DNA of 41,189 nucleotides from Chloroflexota bacterium. Its GTDB lineage: Bacteria > Chloroflexota > Limnocylindria > Limnocylindrales > CSP1-4. The stretch lies in the NCBI GenBank assembly GCA_003152165.1, contig PLZO01000064.1:1093-42281 (forward strand), written 5' to 3'. Below, one piece after another: positions 7,383 to 15,078 of the stretch. Below the pieces are notes generated by a model that worked only from the letters and a program-made list of their open reading frames with translations, was not told the origin of the DNA and did no database searches. Within the stretch, counting starts at the first letter, position 1. Each line of letters begins with the position of its first letter. The translations under genes were made by a program, and so were the position numbers.

Positions 7383-7563
7383 CGAGTTCCCGGGGAGCGC
7401 GTACGTTGGTCATTCGAAGGAGGTGCAAGAGGATGGCGAGGTCGAGTCGGAGCCCGGCGGCGTCTTCAAGCTGGCCGAGCCGCTCGTCGTGACGATGGCC
7501 AAGCGACAGTTTCAGAACGATCTCGACAACCTCCGGGACCTCATGGAGTCGCGCGCGCTCTAG
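7383..7563 (+). pseudogene. Remnant of an SRPBCC (START-like) family protein, frameshifted
   Basis: Two reading frames together resemble the end of a polyketide cyclase/SRPBCC protein. The first part (RVPGERVRWSFEGG, from 7383) is in one frame. The last part (VESEPGGVFKLAEPLVVTMA, then KRQFQNDLDNLRDLMESRAL, ending at TAG 7561-7563) is in another. That ending is typical of the family's C-terminal helix. No N-terminal part is present. It is a decayed gene end; the match is by motif recognition only. Confidence 0.6.
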
Positions 7564-7608
7564 GCTAGGCCGATATGGCGGTCATCGCCGGCATTAGAGG
7601 TGAAGCTC

Positions 7609-8061
7609 ATGGACTCTCCAGACTTCGACGAAGCCATCGAGAGAAATCACACGTGGCTGAGCGAGTTCATCAAGGGAAACGTGGAGCCGGCCAAAGTGAT
7701 GTTCTCCCACCACGACGATGTCAGCCTTGCTGGGCCGCAGGCGACAGCGCATAGAGGCTCGATCCCGATTGCGCATGGGTGGGAACAGGTGTCCGAGACG
7801 CTGGAGTCAGCCATACAGAACTTTCGAAAGGGCCAGGTGACGGCCTTCGAAAACATCGCCACGTACGCGTCGGGCGACCTTGGATTCACCGTCGAGGTGG
7901 AGCGGTTCAAGGCCCAGGTTGGTGGAAGTCAGGAGCTGGCGCCTGTTGCGCTCCGTGTGACGAGCATATTCCGGCGTGAAGAGGGCGACTGGAGGGTCGT
8001 GCATCGCCATGCCGACCCGATCACGGCGGTGCAAGCGCTGGAATCGATCGTTCAGGCCTAG
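7609..8061 (+). CDS. SnoaL/NTF2-like (ketosteroid isomerase-fold) protein
   Basis: The 150-residue protein matches the NTF2-like superfamily used by SnoaL and DUF4440 proteins: an N-terminal helix (FDEAIERNHTWLSEFIKGN), a substrate-cavity segment (FSHHDDVSLAGPQATAHRG), a W-containing helix (GWEQVSETLESAIQNF), and the closing strands (VTSIFRREEGDWRVVHRHADPIT). The family holds isomerases, dehydratases and non-enzymes, so no reaction can be assigned. The ORF track starts at GTG 7600, but ATG 7609 is preferred since AGAGGTG lies at the right spacing before it. The gene is less GC-rich than the operons nearby, which hints at acquisition. Confidence 0.8.
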   Translation: MDSPDFDEAIERNHTWLSEFIKGNVEPAKVMFSHHDDVSLAGPQATAHRGSIPIAHGWEQVSETLESAIQNFRKGQVTAFENIATYASGDLGFTVEVERFKAQVGGSQELAPVALRVTSIFRREEGDWRVVHRHADPITAVQALESIVQA

Positions 8062-8205
8062 TTCAGGCTGACGCGCGGGGCGCAGTCAACACTACTAGAA
8101 CTTTTCTGATCGCTCTGGAGGCTGATCCCAGGCTGCTTGCGGAGTTCGGGAGTACGCGATGACGACGGGCTCATATGGTCGGGCCAAGTGAGATGATGCT
8201 CGTGT

Positions 8206-8412
8206 GAAGTAGCGGTGCCGGCCATGGCCCTGCGGAGGCGCGGCGCCGAGATACGACGCAAGGGCGGCGTCGTTGCGCAACTGGAACGCGCCAGCGGGCA
8301 GCCCGCCGCCTGACTTGTCGCCTGCGCCCGTGGGCAGTGATGTCACATGAGCGGGAATGTCCGCAACCGCCCAATGCCAAAACCCGCTCCCGGTCGGAGC
8401 GTCCGGATCGTG
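8206..8412 (-). pseudogene. Remnant of a PEBP/YbhB-family (Raf kinase inhibitor-like) protein
   Basis: Within the 130-residue minus-strand ORF (8095-8487), residues about 26-94 clearly match the core of YbhB/YbcL-type PEBP proteins: [32 protein letters not shown] and [16 protein letters not shown]. The expected N-terminal strands and the C-terminal part are missing; sequence on both sides is unrelated. It is an internal fragment of a gene that was about 180 codons long. Its 5' end overlaps the HTH fragment on the opposite strand, marking a recombination junction at about 8400. Confidence 0.75.
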
Positions 8413-8733
8413 AGCCTGGCTGCCTTCGAGCGAGCCGGCCCGGCGGCAATCGCGACGGCTCGCGCGGCCGGGGAGGACCCCAGCCATGGCGGACGGGCCG
8501 CACTGGCCAGGGGTGCCACGCAGAGTGTCAGGCGACGGGACGAGCTGGCCTGGCGGGGAGTGCCCACCGATCCGGCAGCGTTTGCCCGCGACGTGCTTCC
8601 GGCCATCGCCCTCGTGCCGCTAGGGGTCCTGTGCGAGCGCACGGGCCTCTCGATCCGGTATGTCAGTCTGATTCGGCGGGGGCTTCGCGTGCCACACCGT
8701 CGCTGGTGGGCGGCGCTGACGGGTGAGGGCTGA
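8347..8733 (+). pseudogene. Probable C-terminal fragment of an HTH-containing protein
   Basis: The 128-codon frame has about 18 unremarkable codons, then a protein-like stretch. [13 protein letters not shown] is followed by [20 protein letters not shown] and TGLSIRYVSLIRRGLRVPHRRWWAAL. The last part reads as a Cro-like helix-turn-helix (LxxxTGLSxRYxSxIRRG) followed by VPHxRWW. I recall this DPxHGG...IRRGxxVPHxRHW pattern at the C-terminus of larger hypothetical proteins in high-GC bacteria, so this is probably the tail of a broken gene. It begins exactly where the PEBP fragment on the other strand ends. A short intact HTH protein remains possible. Confidence 0.5.
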
Positions 8734-8750
8734 GCGCTAGGTTCTGCGTG

Positions 8751-8888
8751 ATGTCAGCGTTCAACGACGGCCGCGTCATCTTCCACATGAAGAGCCGGCG
8801 GCCGGACATCCTGGTCGAGGTCCGGGCGGACGAGGCGGGCAGGGTCACGGCGTGGAGCCCGCAGCCTCTGCCCTCGCCGTCTTCCTGA
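8751..8888 (+). CDS. Possible 45-residue hypothetical protein
   Basis: A short frame below the track cutoff runs from ATG 8751 to TGA 8886-8888. It encodes MSAFNDGRVIFHMKSRRPDI followed by LVEVRADEAGRVTAW and a Pro/Ser tail. The first 35 residues look protein-like, with alternating beta-strand pattern, but I do not recognise the family. It may be a fragment like its neighbours. Confidence 0.25.
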   Translation: MSAFNDGRVIFHMKSRRPDILVEVRADEAGRVTAWSPQPLPSPSS

Positions 8889-8989
8889 TCGGCTACCCGC
8901 GGACGAAGCACATCGCCCGGACCCGGTGCGCCGATCTGTCCGCATGCTGCTCTCGATCGCCTCCCGACCATGCCCCAGGCGCTTTGACC

Positions 8990-9033
8990 GGTCGGCCCGT
9001 GCCCGGCAGCCTGGTCGGCCCGTGCCCGGCAGC
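8990..9033 (+). repeat. Tandem duplication, two exact 21-bp units
   Basis: GGTCGGCCCGTGCCCGGCAGC occurs at 8990-9010 and identically at 9013-9033, period 23. It lies in non-coding sequence and looks like a recent slippage duplication. Confidence 0.8.
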
Positions 9034-9445
9034 TCGGGTGCCACTGCCGGCGGGGCTGTCCGTGAACGCATGTCCCAGTCCGGTGGGGCGGGGCCGTTGG
9101 GGGTCATGTCGGATCTGCGCTGCCGGCTTCACGCCACTTCCTTAGGGCTCTCCCCTCTCTCCCCTGAGCGGGTTGACCCGGCTCGAATCGGACGACTACA
9201 CTCGGGCTGTCCCGTGCGGCCGGTGTCGCGCCGAATCGGGCTGCCGGGGAACTCCAAGCCAGCACCGGAGGACCACTCCTCTCGTGGAGTCAGGACCCAG
9301 TCGAGGGACGCCAGCGAGTCGCACGATCGTCGTGGACCGCGCCAACGGCGCCCGCCAGCACCCGGTCCGCCTCGCCCGCTGACGGCGGCTCGCCCACGGG
9401 GTGTGCGCCACCAACGCGCGGGACGGACCCGCCGCGAGGTGGCAG
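9034..9445 (+). other. Non-coding stretch upstream of the PRC/MgtE_N gene; candidate promoter
   Basis: There is no convincing gene. TACACT at 9197-9202 could be a -10 box, which would give a leader of about 230 bases before the ATG at 9446. The leader contains small hairpins (for example ACTCC...GGAGT near 9285). Because the downstream gene concerns divalent metals I looked for a yybP-ykoY or M-box riboswitch, and found no match to either consensus. Confidence 0.35.
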
Positions 9446-10705
9446 ATGCTCTACCTGAGCCAGGTGATCGGACGGCCCGTCCGGGACCGGAACGACGAGC
9501 CGATCGGCAAGGTCGCCGACCTGATCGTGGCCGTCGGCGACCGCTATCCACCGGTGACCGGCCTCGTCGTGGAGACCGACCGGCGGCGAATCTTCCTGCC
9601 CTGGACCTCGGTTGATCGGCTCGACGAATCCGGCGCCAAGCTGAGCACGCTGACGATGGACCTGGGCAAGTTCCATCAGCGTCCTGATGAGATCCTCCTG
9701 CGGACTGATCTGATGGACAAGCAGATCGTCGACATCGACGGACGCAAGGTGGTCCGGGTCAACGACCTCCGCCTCGACGAGGTCGAGGGTGCACTCCATC
9801 TCGTCGCCGTAGACGTGGGCGCGGCTGGCCTCCTTCGGCGGCTGGGGGTGGAAGGCGGGATGCGCACGATCGCCCGGAACCTGCGCGTCGGGGTGCCCGA
9901 GAAGTACATCGACTGGGAGGACGTCGACCCGGTCGAGACCTCGATCGCCTCGATCAAGCTGCGCGTGCCCCACGCCGGGCTGGCCGAGCTTCACCCGGCC
10001 GACCTGGCCACGATCATCGACCAGCTCGCCCCGCGCGACCGGGCCGGCGTCCTGGCCTCGCTCGGCGATGACGCCGTGGCCGATGCGATCGAGGAGATGG
10101 AGCCCGAGACCCAGGTCGAGGTGCTCGAGGACCTCGAACCCGGGCGGGCCGCCGACATCCTCGAGGAGATGTCGCCCGACGATGCCGCCGACCTGGTGGC
10201 GGACCTCTCGCAGACGACCCGCGACGAGATCTTCGCCCTGATGGAGAAGGACGAGAAGGCCGAGGTCCAGGAGCTCCTCGGCTATCCCGAGGACTCGGCC
10301 GGCGGGATCATGACCACCGAGTTCGTGGCCGTCCCGGAGCACCTGACCGCCGCCGAGACGATCGACATGCTCCGCCAGCTCGAGCCGAACGCCGAGACGA
10401 TCTATTACGTCTACGTGACTGACGACGACGGCCGCCTTGTCGGCGTGCTGTCGCTGCGTGACCTGATCGTGGCCGCACCCGACACCCAGATCGGGCACGT
10501 GATGATCAAGGAGCCGGTCGCCGTGGGCGTGCTGGCCGACCAGGACGAGGTGGCCGAGGTCGTCGCCCACTACAACCTGCTGGCGGTGCCGGTGATCGAT
10601 GAAGACGGCCGGCTGGCCGGGATCGTGACCGTCGACGACGCCCTCGACACGGTCCTGCCCACGGCCTGGAAGCGGCGGCTGCCGCGCCTCTTCGCGCGCG
10701 GTTAG
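9446..10705 (+). CDS. PRC-barrel / MgtE N-domain / CBS-pair protein
   Basis: The 419-residue protein has no membrane segments. It begins with a PRC-barrel (YLSQVIGRPVRDRNDEPIGKVADL, about 1-75), followed by a second PRC-like segment (about 90-165). Next is an MgtE_N superhelical domain of acidic repeats (HPADLATIIDQL, LEDLEPGRAADILEEMSPDD; about 185-285). It ends with two CBS motifs (about 290-410). MgtE_N and CBS are the Mg2+-sensing parts of the MgtE channel, but the channel domain is absent. Such proteins are often encoded beside Nramp transporters, and an Nramp stump follows here. ATG 9446 is preferred over the track start at 9401, with GAGGTGG five bases before. A metal-sensing partner role is inferred. 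Confidence 0.88.
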   Translation: MLYLSQVIGRPVRDRNDEPIGKVADLIVAVGDRYPPVTGLVVETDRRRIFLPWTSVDRLDESGAKLSTLTMDLGKFHQRPDEILLRTDLMDKQIVDIDGRKVVRVNDLRLDEVEGALHLVAVDVGAAGLLRRLGVEGGMRTIARNLRVGVPEKYIDWEDVDPVETSIASIKLRVPHAGLAELHPADLATIIDQLAPRDRAGVLASLGDDAVADAIEEMEPETQVEVLEDLEPGRAADILEEMSPDDAADLVADLSQTTRDEIFALMEKDEKAEVQELLGYPEDSAGGIMTTEFVAVPEHLTAAETIDMLRQLEPNAETIYYVYVTDDDGRLVGVLSLRDLIVAAPDTQIGHVMIKEPVAVGVLADQDEVAEVVAHYNLLAVPVIDEDGRLAGIVTVDDALDTVLPTAWKRRLPRLFARG

Positions 10706-10859
10706 GCCGGTCAGCGCGCGCCGAGGACCGAATCGTGCCGCAGCTGCCTACCGTTCGAGACGTTGCCCGCCAGGCCGAGACGGGGGCCCGGCGCGCCGTC
10801 GAGACCTGGCGCCACCCAACCGAACGCCGGCGGCGATCCGGCCGTTCACCCAACATTCC

Positions 10860-11003
10860 GTTCTCGGCCGCCTGCGCGATCGGATTGCCAACCGCGAGTT
10901 CCTGCAGTTGCGCGGCCGCTTCCGTGGACGGCGCGGCCTGATCGCATACCTCGCGGTCATGGGGCCCGGCTTGATCGCCGGGGTGGCGGGCAACGACGCT
11001 GGC
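10860..11003 (+). pseudogene. 5' stump of an Nramp-family divalent-metal transporter
   Basis: In one frame the DNA encodes VLGRLRDRIANREFLQLRGR followed by FRGRRGLIAYLAVMGPGLIA and GVAGNDAG. This is the start of the first helix of Nramp (MntH-type) transporters, whose helix-1 DPGN-like metal-binding motif corresponds to AGNDAG here. The match stops abruptly at 11003. Downstream bases belong to the convergent MBL-rhodanese gene. The upstream start (GTG 10735) lies in a different frame, so there is a frameshift as well as a deletion. About 90% of the gene is missing. The intact gene probably worked with the preceding PRC/MgtE_N protein. Confidence 0.7.
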
Positions 11004-11047
11004 AAGGCGCGGCGACGCTCGGCCCGGCGATGCAGGGCCCGAATGGC

Positions 11048-12565
11048 TCAGGAGTGCGAATGGTCATGCTCGACGGGGAACGGAGCGTCCTCGATCCGAG
11101 CCCTGCGAGGGGCGCCGCCGGCGCCGCTGCCGCGTTCGAGCGGGAAGCCATGGGCTGCCCACGCGTCCATGCCGCCAGCGACCCAGCTGACGTTCGTGAA
11201 GCCGGCCGCGTCGAGGAGTCCAGCAGCGACGCTGGCGCGATCGCCGACGCCGCAGACCGCCGCGATCGCGCCATCGCGAGGCAGCTCGGCCAGGCCGCCG
11301 GGGAGGTCGCCGGCGCCAATGTGCCACGCGCCGGCGACATGGCCAGCCTCGTATTCGGTTGCTTGGCGGACATCCAGCACGAGCGGCGAATCGGCGTCAG
11401 CACGCTCGACTGCCTCGGCCAGCTCGCTGACGCTCAAACGGCCGTTTGATTCGGTCGGCAGACCGGCCCCGAGCCAGGCGCCGAGGCCTCGATCCAGGTA
11501 GCCGAGGACCGACTCCTGGCCGATCCGGAGCGCCTGCCGGATCGCATCATCCCAGGCGGCTGCATCGGCGCCTCGGGCCGGGCCACTCGCGCCGCCCTCG
11601 CCGTGCTCAACCTCGGGCAGCACGAAGACCACGGACCGATCCAGGTCGACGACCCAGCCGAGCCACGTTCCGAACGACGAGCCCGCCGGAATCGACAGCG
11701 AGCCCGGGATATGGCTTTGGGCGAAGGACCTCGGCGAGCGCAGGTCCACCACCACGGCCCCGCCGGCCAGCAGTCGGCGCAGCTCGCCGAGCGAGACCGG
11801 CGCTGGCGCCGGGATCCCGCCGAGGACCCGCGGGCCGGCCTGGTTCATCGAACGCATCCGGGCGAAGTAGCGCGGCACGGCCGGCTGGCCGGCGAGGAGC
11901 AGCCGGGCGAACGCATCGACCTCTGTCGGCTGCAGGAGTGGGTTGTACCGGCGCTCGAAACCAATCGTCGAGTTGGGGGTCGAGCCGATCCCGGTCGAGC
12001 ACAGCGAGCCGGCGCCGTGAGTTGGGAAGATGCCCACGAAATCCTCGTGGGTCAGGAGCGTATCGTGGAGCGAGTGGAACATCAGCTCGGCGTACGGCCG
12101 GGCGTGGTCCGCGCCCAGGAGATCCGTCCGGCCGACGGCGCCAACCAGCAATGACCCTCCGGTGAAGATGAGCAGCGGCTCTTCGGCCCGGCTCGTGTCG
12201 GCGACGGCATAGGCGACGTGCTCGGGGGTGTGGCCGGGCGTGTCGAGGACGCTGAACTTCAAGCGGCCGACCGCCGCAATATCGCCGTTGCGCATCGGTC
12301 GATGCTCGTAGGCAAGCTCGGCTCCGGCACCGATGGCGTGCTCAGCGCCGGTCGTAACGGCCAACTCACGGCCGCCCGAGACGTAATCGTTGTGGAGGTG
12401 GGTCTCGATCACGTGGCTGATCCGGAGGCCGCGCTCGCGGGCCGCATCGACGTAGATGTCAACGTCGCGCCGGGGGTCGATGACCGCGGCCAAGCCGGCC
12501 TCTTCGTCTCCGATCAGGGTGGAGAGGTGGCCAAGTCCTTCGATCTGGAACTGGCGGATGAACAT
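11048..12565 (-). CDS. MBL-fold hydrolase with two rhodanese domains (persulfide dioxygenase-like)
   Basis: The 505-residue protein has an N-terminal metallo-beta-lactamase domain (about 1-245) with metal-binding THLHNDYVSGG, DTPGHTPEH and FTGGSLLVGAVGRTDLLG. These are typical of ETHE1/BlhA-type persulfide dioxygenases, which oxidise glutathione persulfide to sulfite. Two rhodanese domains follow (about 255-365 and 375-480). The first lacks a catalytic cysteine. The second has a cysteine loop (CGVGDRAS), so only it could carry sulfur. The tail is HDHSHS. The start is 7 bases after the fabG stop, so it is probably the last gene of the lipid operon. Sulfide detoxification is the likely role; the link to lipids is positional only. 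Confidence 0.9.
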   Translation of the reverse strand: MFIRQFQIEGLGHLSTLIGDEEAGLAAVIDPRRDVDIYVDAARERGLRISHVIETHLHNDYVSGGRELAVTTGAEHAIGAGAELAYEHRPMRNGDIAAVGRLKFSVLDTPGHTPEHVAYAVADTSRAEEPLLIFTGGSLLVGAVGRTDLLGADHARPYAELMFHSLHDTLLTHEDFVGIFPTHGAGSLCSTGIGSTPNSTIGFERRYNPLLQPTEVDAFARLLLAGQPAVPRYFARMRSMNQAGPRVLGGIPAPAPVSLGELRRLLAGGAVVVDLRSPRSFAQSHIPGSLSIPAGSSFGTWLGWVVDLDRSVVFVLPEVEHGEGGASGPARGADAAAWDDAIRQALRIGQESVLGYLDRGLGAWLGAGLPTESNGRLSVSELAEAVERADADSPLVLDVRQATEYEAGHVAGAWHIGAGDLPGGLAELPRDGAIAAVCGVGDRASVAAGLLDAAGFTNVSWVAGGMDAWAAHGFPLERGSGAGGAPRRARIEDAPFPVEHDHSHS

Positions 12566-12572
12566 CTTCGTC

Positions 12573-13322
12573 CTACATCATCACCAGGCCGCCGTCGACG
12601 GCCAGCACCTGGCCGGTGATGTAGGCCGCCTCGTCCGAAGCAAGGAAAGCCACGGCGTTCGCAATCTCGTCGGCCGTGCCGAACCTGCCGAGCGGCGTGG
12701 CGGCAGTGATCTGGGCCTGCAGCGGCTCGGGCAGGTCGCGGGTGAGCTCGGTCAGGACGAAGCCCGGCGCGACGGCGTTGGCGGTGATCCCGCGGCTAGC
12801 TAGCTCCCGCGCGGTGGCCTTGGTCAGGCCGATCAGTCCAGCCTTGGCCGCCGAGTAGTTTGCCTGACCGGTCTGGCCGGCCTGGCCGGAGACGCTTGTG
12901 ATGTTGATGATCCGGCCACCCTTCGCCTTGAGCATCGGCCGGGTGACCGCCTTCGTCGTGTAGAACGCCCCGAACAGGTTCGTCTCGAGGACCTCGCGCC
13001 AGGCGTCGACGCTCATCCGCATGATCAGGTCGTCGCGGGTGATCCCGGCGTTGTTGACCAGGATGTCCACCTTGCCGAAAGCCTCGAGTGCGGCCTTGAC
13101 CAGACTCTCGGCAGAGGCCGGATCGGCCACATCGCCCTGATGGGCGATCGCCTTTCGACCCAGGGCCTCGACCGCAGCCACCGTATCGGCCGCTGCCGTG
13201 GCGTTGCCGCGGTAGCTGAAGACAACGTCAGCGCCCTGCTCGCCGAGCCGCACAACGATCGCCCGCCCAATTCCGCGCGAACCCCCGGTGACGACAGCAC
13301 AGCGCCCGGACAGATCAATCAT
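12573..13322 (-). CDS. fabG: 3-oxoacyl-ACP reductase FabG
   Basis: This short-chain dehydrogenase reduces 3-oxoacyl-ACP to 3-hydroxyacyl-ACP with NADPH. The 249-residue length is typical. Visible motifs are the nucleotide-binding TGGSRGIGRAI (about 12-22), NNAG (about 89-92), and the catalytic serine and Tyr-Lys in ITSVSGQAGQTGQANYSAAKAG (about 138-159). The C-terminal end EAAYITGQVLAVDGGLVMM is characteristic of FabG. The start overlaps the fabH stop by four bases (ATGA), indicating coupled translation. Confidence 0.96.
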   Translation of the reverse strand: MIDLSGRCAVVTGGSRGIGRAIVVRLGEQGADVVFSYRGNATAAADTVAAVEALGRKAIAHQGDVADPASAESLVKAALEAFGKVDILVNNAGITRDDLIMRMSVDAWREVLETNLFGAFYTTKAVTRPMLKAKGGRIINITSVSGQAGQTGQANYSAAKAGLIGLTKATARELASRGITANAVAPGFVLTELTRDLPEPLQAQITAATPLGRFGTADEIANAVAFLASDEAAYITGQVLAVDGGLVMM

Positions 13323-14518
13323 CGGAGCGACGGGTGAACGGCCGGTTCGGGTTCGCCGGGGACGACATCGGACAGGTCGAGCGGGACACGACCCGGTCGG
13401 GCGAGGATCTCGGCCAGGGCATCAGGGATCGGATCGACCGAATCCCAGTCGAGCGGCGGCCGGACGTGGACCGAGTCGGGGGAAACGGCCTCGCCAAGCA
13501 TGCCGCGGGCCGGATCGGCGGTCCACTCGATGGCCACGGCGCCCGACGTGAAGCCGGCTCCGAAGGCGACGATGACGATCCGATCGCCAACCTTGATCCG
13601 GCCGCTGTTGGCCGCCTCGGCGAGGGCGATCGGGATCGATGCCGCCGAGGTGTTGCCGTAGCGGTCCACGTTGACGAACATCCGGTCCATCGACATGTCG
13701 AGGCCCCTGGCCACGGCCTCGATGATCCGGACGTTGGCCTGGTGGGGAATGATCAGGCTGATGTCCGACGGCTGCAGGCCGGCGTGGTCGATCGCGGCCA
13801 GGGCCGTGCTCGCCAGGGTCCGCGTCGCGAAGCGGTATGTCTCGCGGCCTTCCATCCGGATGTAGTGCTCGCCCCGCGCGATCGTCCCGGTCGACGGTGG
13901 GCTTTTCGACCCGCCCGATGGCAGCCAGATCATGTAGGCGCCCTGGGGCTCCGTCGTGAGCTCGATCCCGAGGCCGCCGCCGGGCTCATCGGACGCCGAC
14001 AGGACCACCGCTCCGGCTCCATCGCCGAACAGGATGCAGGTGTTGCGGTCCGTGTAGTCGAGGAAGCGGGTGAGCAGCTCCGCCCCGATCACCAGGACAT
14101 GCCGGGCCATCCCACTCGTGATGTAGGCCTGGGCGGTGGAATAACCGTAGACGAAGCCGGAGCATGCGGCTGAGATGTCCATCGCCACGGCCCGGGTATT
14201 GCCGATCGCCTCCTTGACCAGGGCGGCAGTGGCCGGCATCCAGTAGTCCGGGGTGAGGGTGGCGAGCAAGATCAGGTCGATCTCGTCCGGGTCGATCCCG
14301 GCCACAGCAATTGCCCGTTTCGCAGCAACCGCAGCCATCGAGGCGGTGGTCTCATGAGCCGCGGCAACCCGCCGTTCGCGGATGCCGGTCCGGCTGACGA
14401 TCCACTCGTCGGACGTGTCGACCATCCGGGCGAGATCGGCGTTGGTCAGGACGCCGGACGGCGCATAGCGCCCCCAGCCGGTCAAATGGGCGAAGCGGGG
14501 ACGAGAGTCGGCGCTCAC
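13319..14518 (-). CDS. fabH: 3-oxoacyl-ACP synthase III (FabH) with C-terminal extension
   Basis: FabH condenses acyl-CoA with malonyl-ACP to start fatty-acid synthesis. The catalytic triad is present: Cys119 in DISAACSGF, His in PHQANVRII, and Asn in YGNTSAASIP. The thiolase fold ends at about residue 335 (FGAGFTSGAVAIEW). A further 65 residues follow, proline-rich and acidic (DPARGMLGEAVSPDS...PSLR), making 399 residues against a usual 310-340. The extension has no recognised domain. The start overlaps accB by four bases and the stop overlaps fabG. Substrate preference (acetyl or branched-chain starters) cannot be told from the motifs. Confidence 0.94.
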   Translation of the reverse strand: MSADSRPRFAHLTGWGRYAPSGVLTNADLARMVDTSDEWIVSRTGIRERRVAAAHETTASMAAVAAKRAIAVAGIDPDEIDLILLATLTPDYWMPATAALVKEAIGNTRAVAMDISAACSGFVYGYSTAQAYITSGMARHVLVIGAELLTRFLDYTDRNTCILFGDGAGAVVLSASDEPGGGLGIELTTEPQGAYMIWLPSGGSKSPPSTGTIARGEHYIRMEGRETYRFATRTLASTALAAIDHAGLQPSDISLIIPHQANVRIIEAVARGLDMSMDRMFVNVDRYGNTSAASIPIALAEAANSGRIKVGDRIVIVAFGAGFTSGAVAIEWTADPARGMLGEAVSPDSVHVRPPLDWDSVDPIPDALAEILARPGRVPLDLSDVVPGEPEPAVHPSLR

Positions 14519-15078
14519 AGCGGGTCCACCTCGACCAGTGGCTGCCGGGCCTTGACCAGCTGGCCACTCTCCGCGACCACCCGCACGACCCGTCCAGCCA
14601 GGTCCGATTTGATCTCATTGAACAGCTTCATCGCCTCGATCAGGCCGATCACCTGTCCGACTGCAACCTCGCCGCCGACTTGGACGTAGTTCGCTGAGCC
14701 GGGCGCAGGCGAGGCATAGAAGATTCCGGTCAGCGGCGCATTGACCGATGGGCGGGTGACCTCGACGCCCGCAACGGCTGAGACCCCGCCGGCCGGCCCG
14801 GGGGCTGCTGAACCAGCCGGCGCAACCGATCCGGCCTCGCCGCCCGGGCCAGCAATCCGCAACGCAGCCGCCTTGCGCAGGACGAGACCAGTCCCACCGG
14901 CCTGCACCTCCAGCTCGGTCAGCTCGCTCCGCTCGAGCAGCAGCGCGAGTCGATCGACCAGGCCCAACAGCGATCGGTCGGCGCCGCTGAGGTCGGCCGC
15001 GGCCGACGGCCCCGAGCTGGCCATGGTGGACGCGGCATCGGCGGCGGGACCCGCGTCTGGAGCGACGTCGTGGGTCAT
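14515..15078 (-). CDS. accB: Biotin carboxyl carrier protein of acetyl-CoA carboxylase
   Basis: The 187-residue AccB carries biotin between the carboxylase and transferase subunits. An N-terminal domain (about 35-75) is followed by an Ala/Pro/Gly linker (about 76-105). The C-terminal biotinyl domain (108-187) has the biotinylation site IEAMKLFNEI with Lys151, and the thumb SANYVQVGGEVAVGQ upstream. It lies between fabF and fabH with ATGA overlaps on both sides, apart from accA, accC and accD. It is the substrate of the BirA encoded at the start of the operon. Confidence 0.95.
   Translation of the reverse strand: MTHDVAPDAGPAADAASTMASSGPSAAADLSGADRSLLGLVDRLALLLERSELTELEVQAGGTGLVLRKAAALRIAGPGGEAGSVAPAGSAAPGPAGGVSAVAGVEVTRPSVNAPLTGIFYASPAPGSANYVQVGGEVAVGQVIGLIEAMKLFNEIKSDLAGRVVRVVAESGQLVKARQPLVEVDPL

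Noticed and set aside
9203-9445. Possible Mg2+ or Mn2+ riboswitch before the metal-related gene
   Set aside because: No yybP-ykoY or M-box consensus elements could be matched; only small hairpins are seen.
9290-10570. 426-residue minus-strand ORF
   Set aside because: Antisense shadow of the PRC/MgtE_N/CBS gene, caused by high GC; His/Asp/Gly/Leu-rich and low in any family motif.
10908-11501. 197-residue plus-strand ORF
   Set aside because: Only its first 32 codons are Nramp-like; the rest is antisense to the MBL-rhodanese gene, so it is not a real full-length protein.
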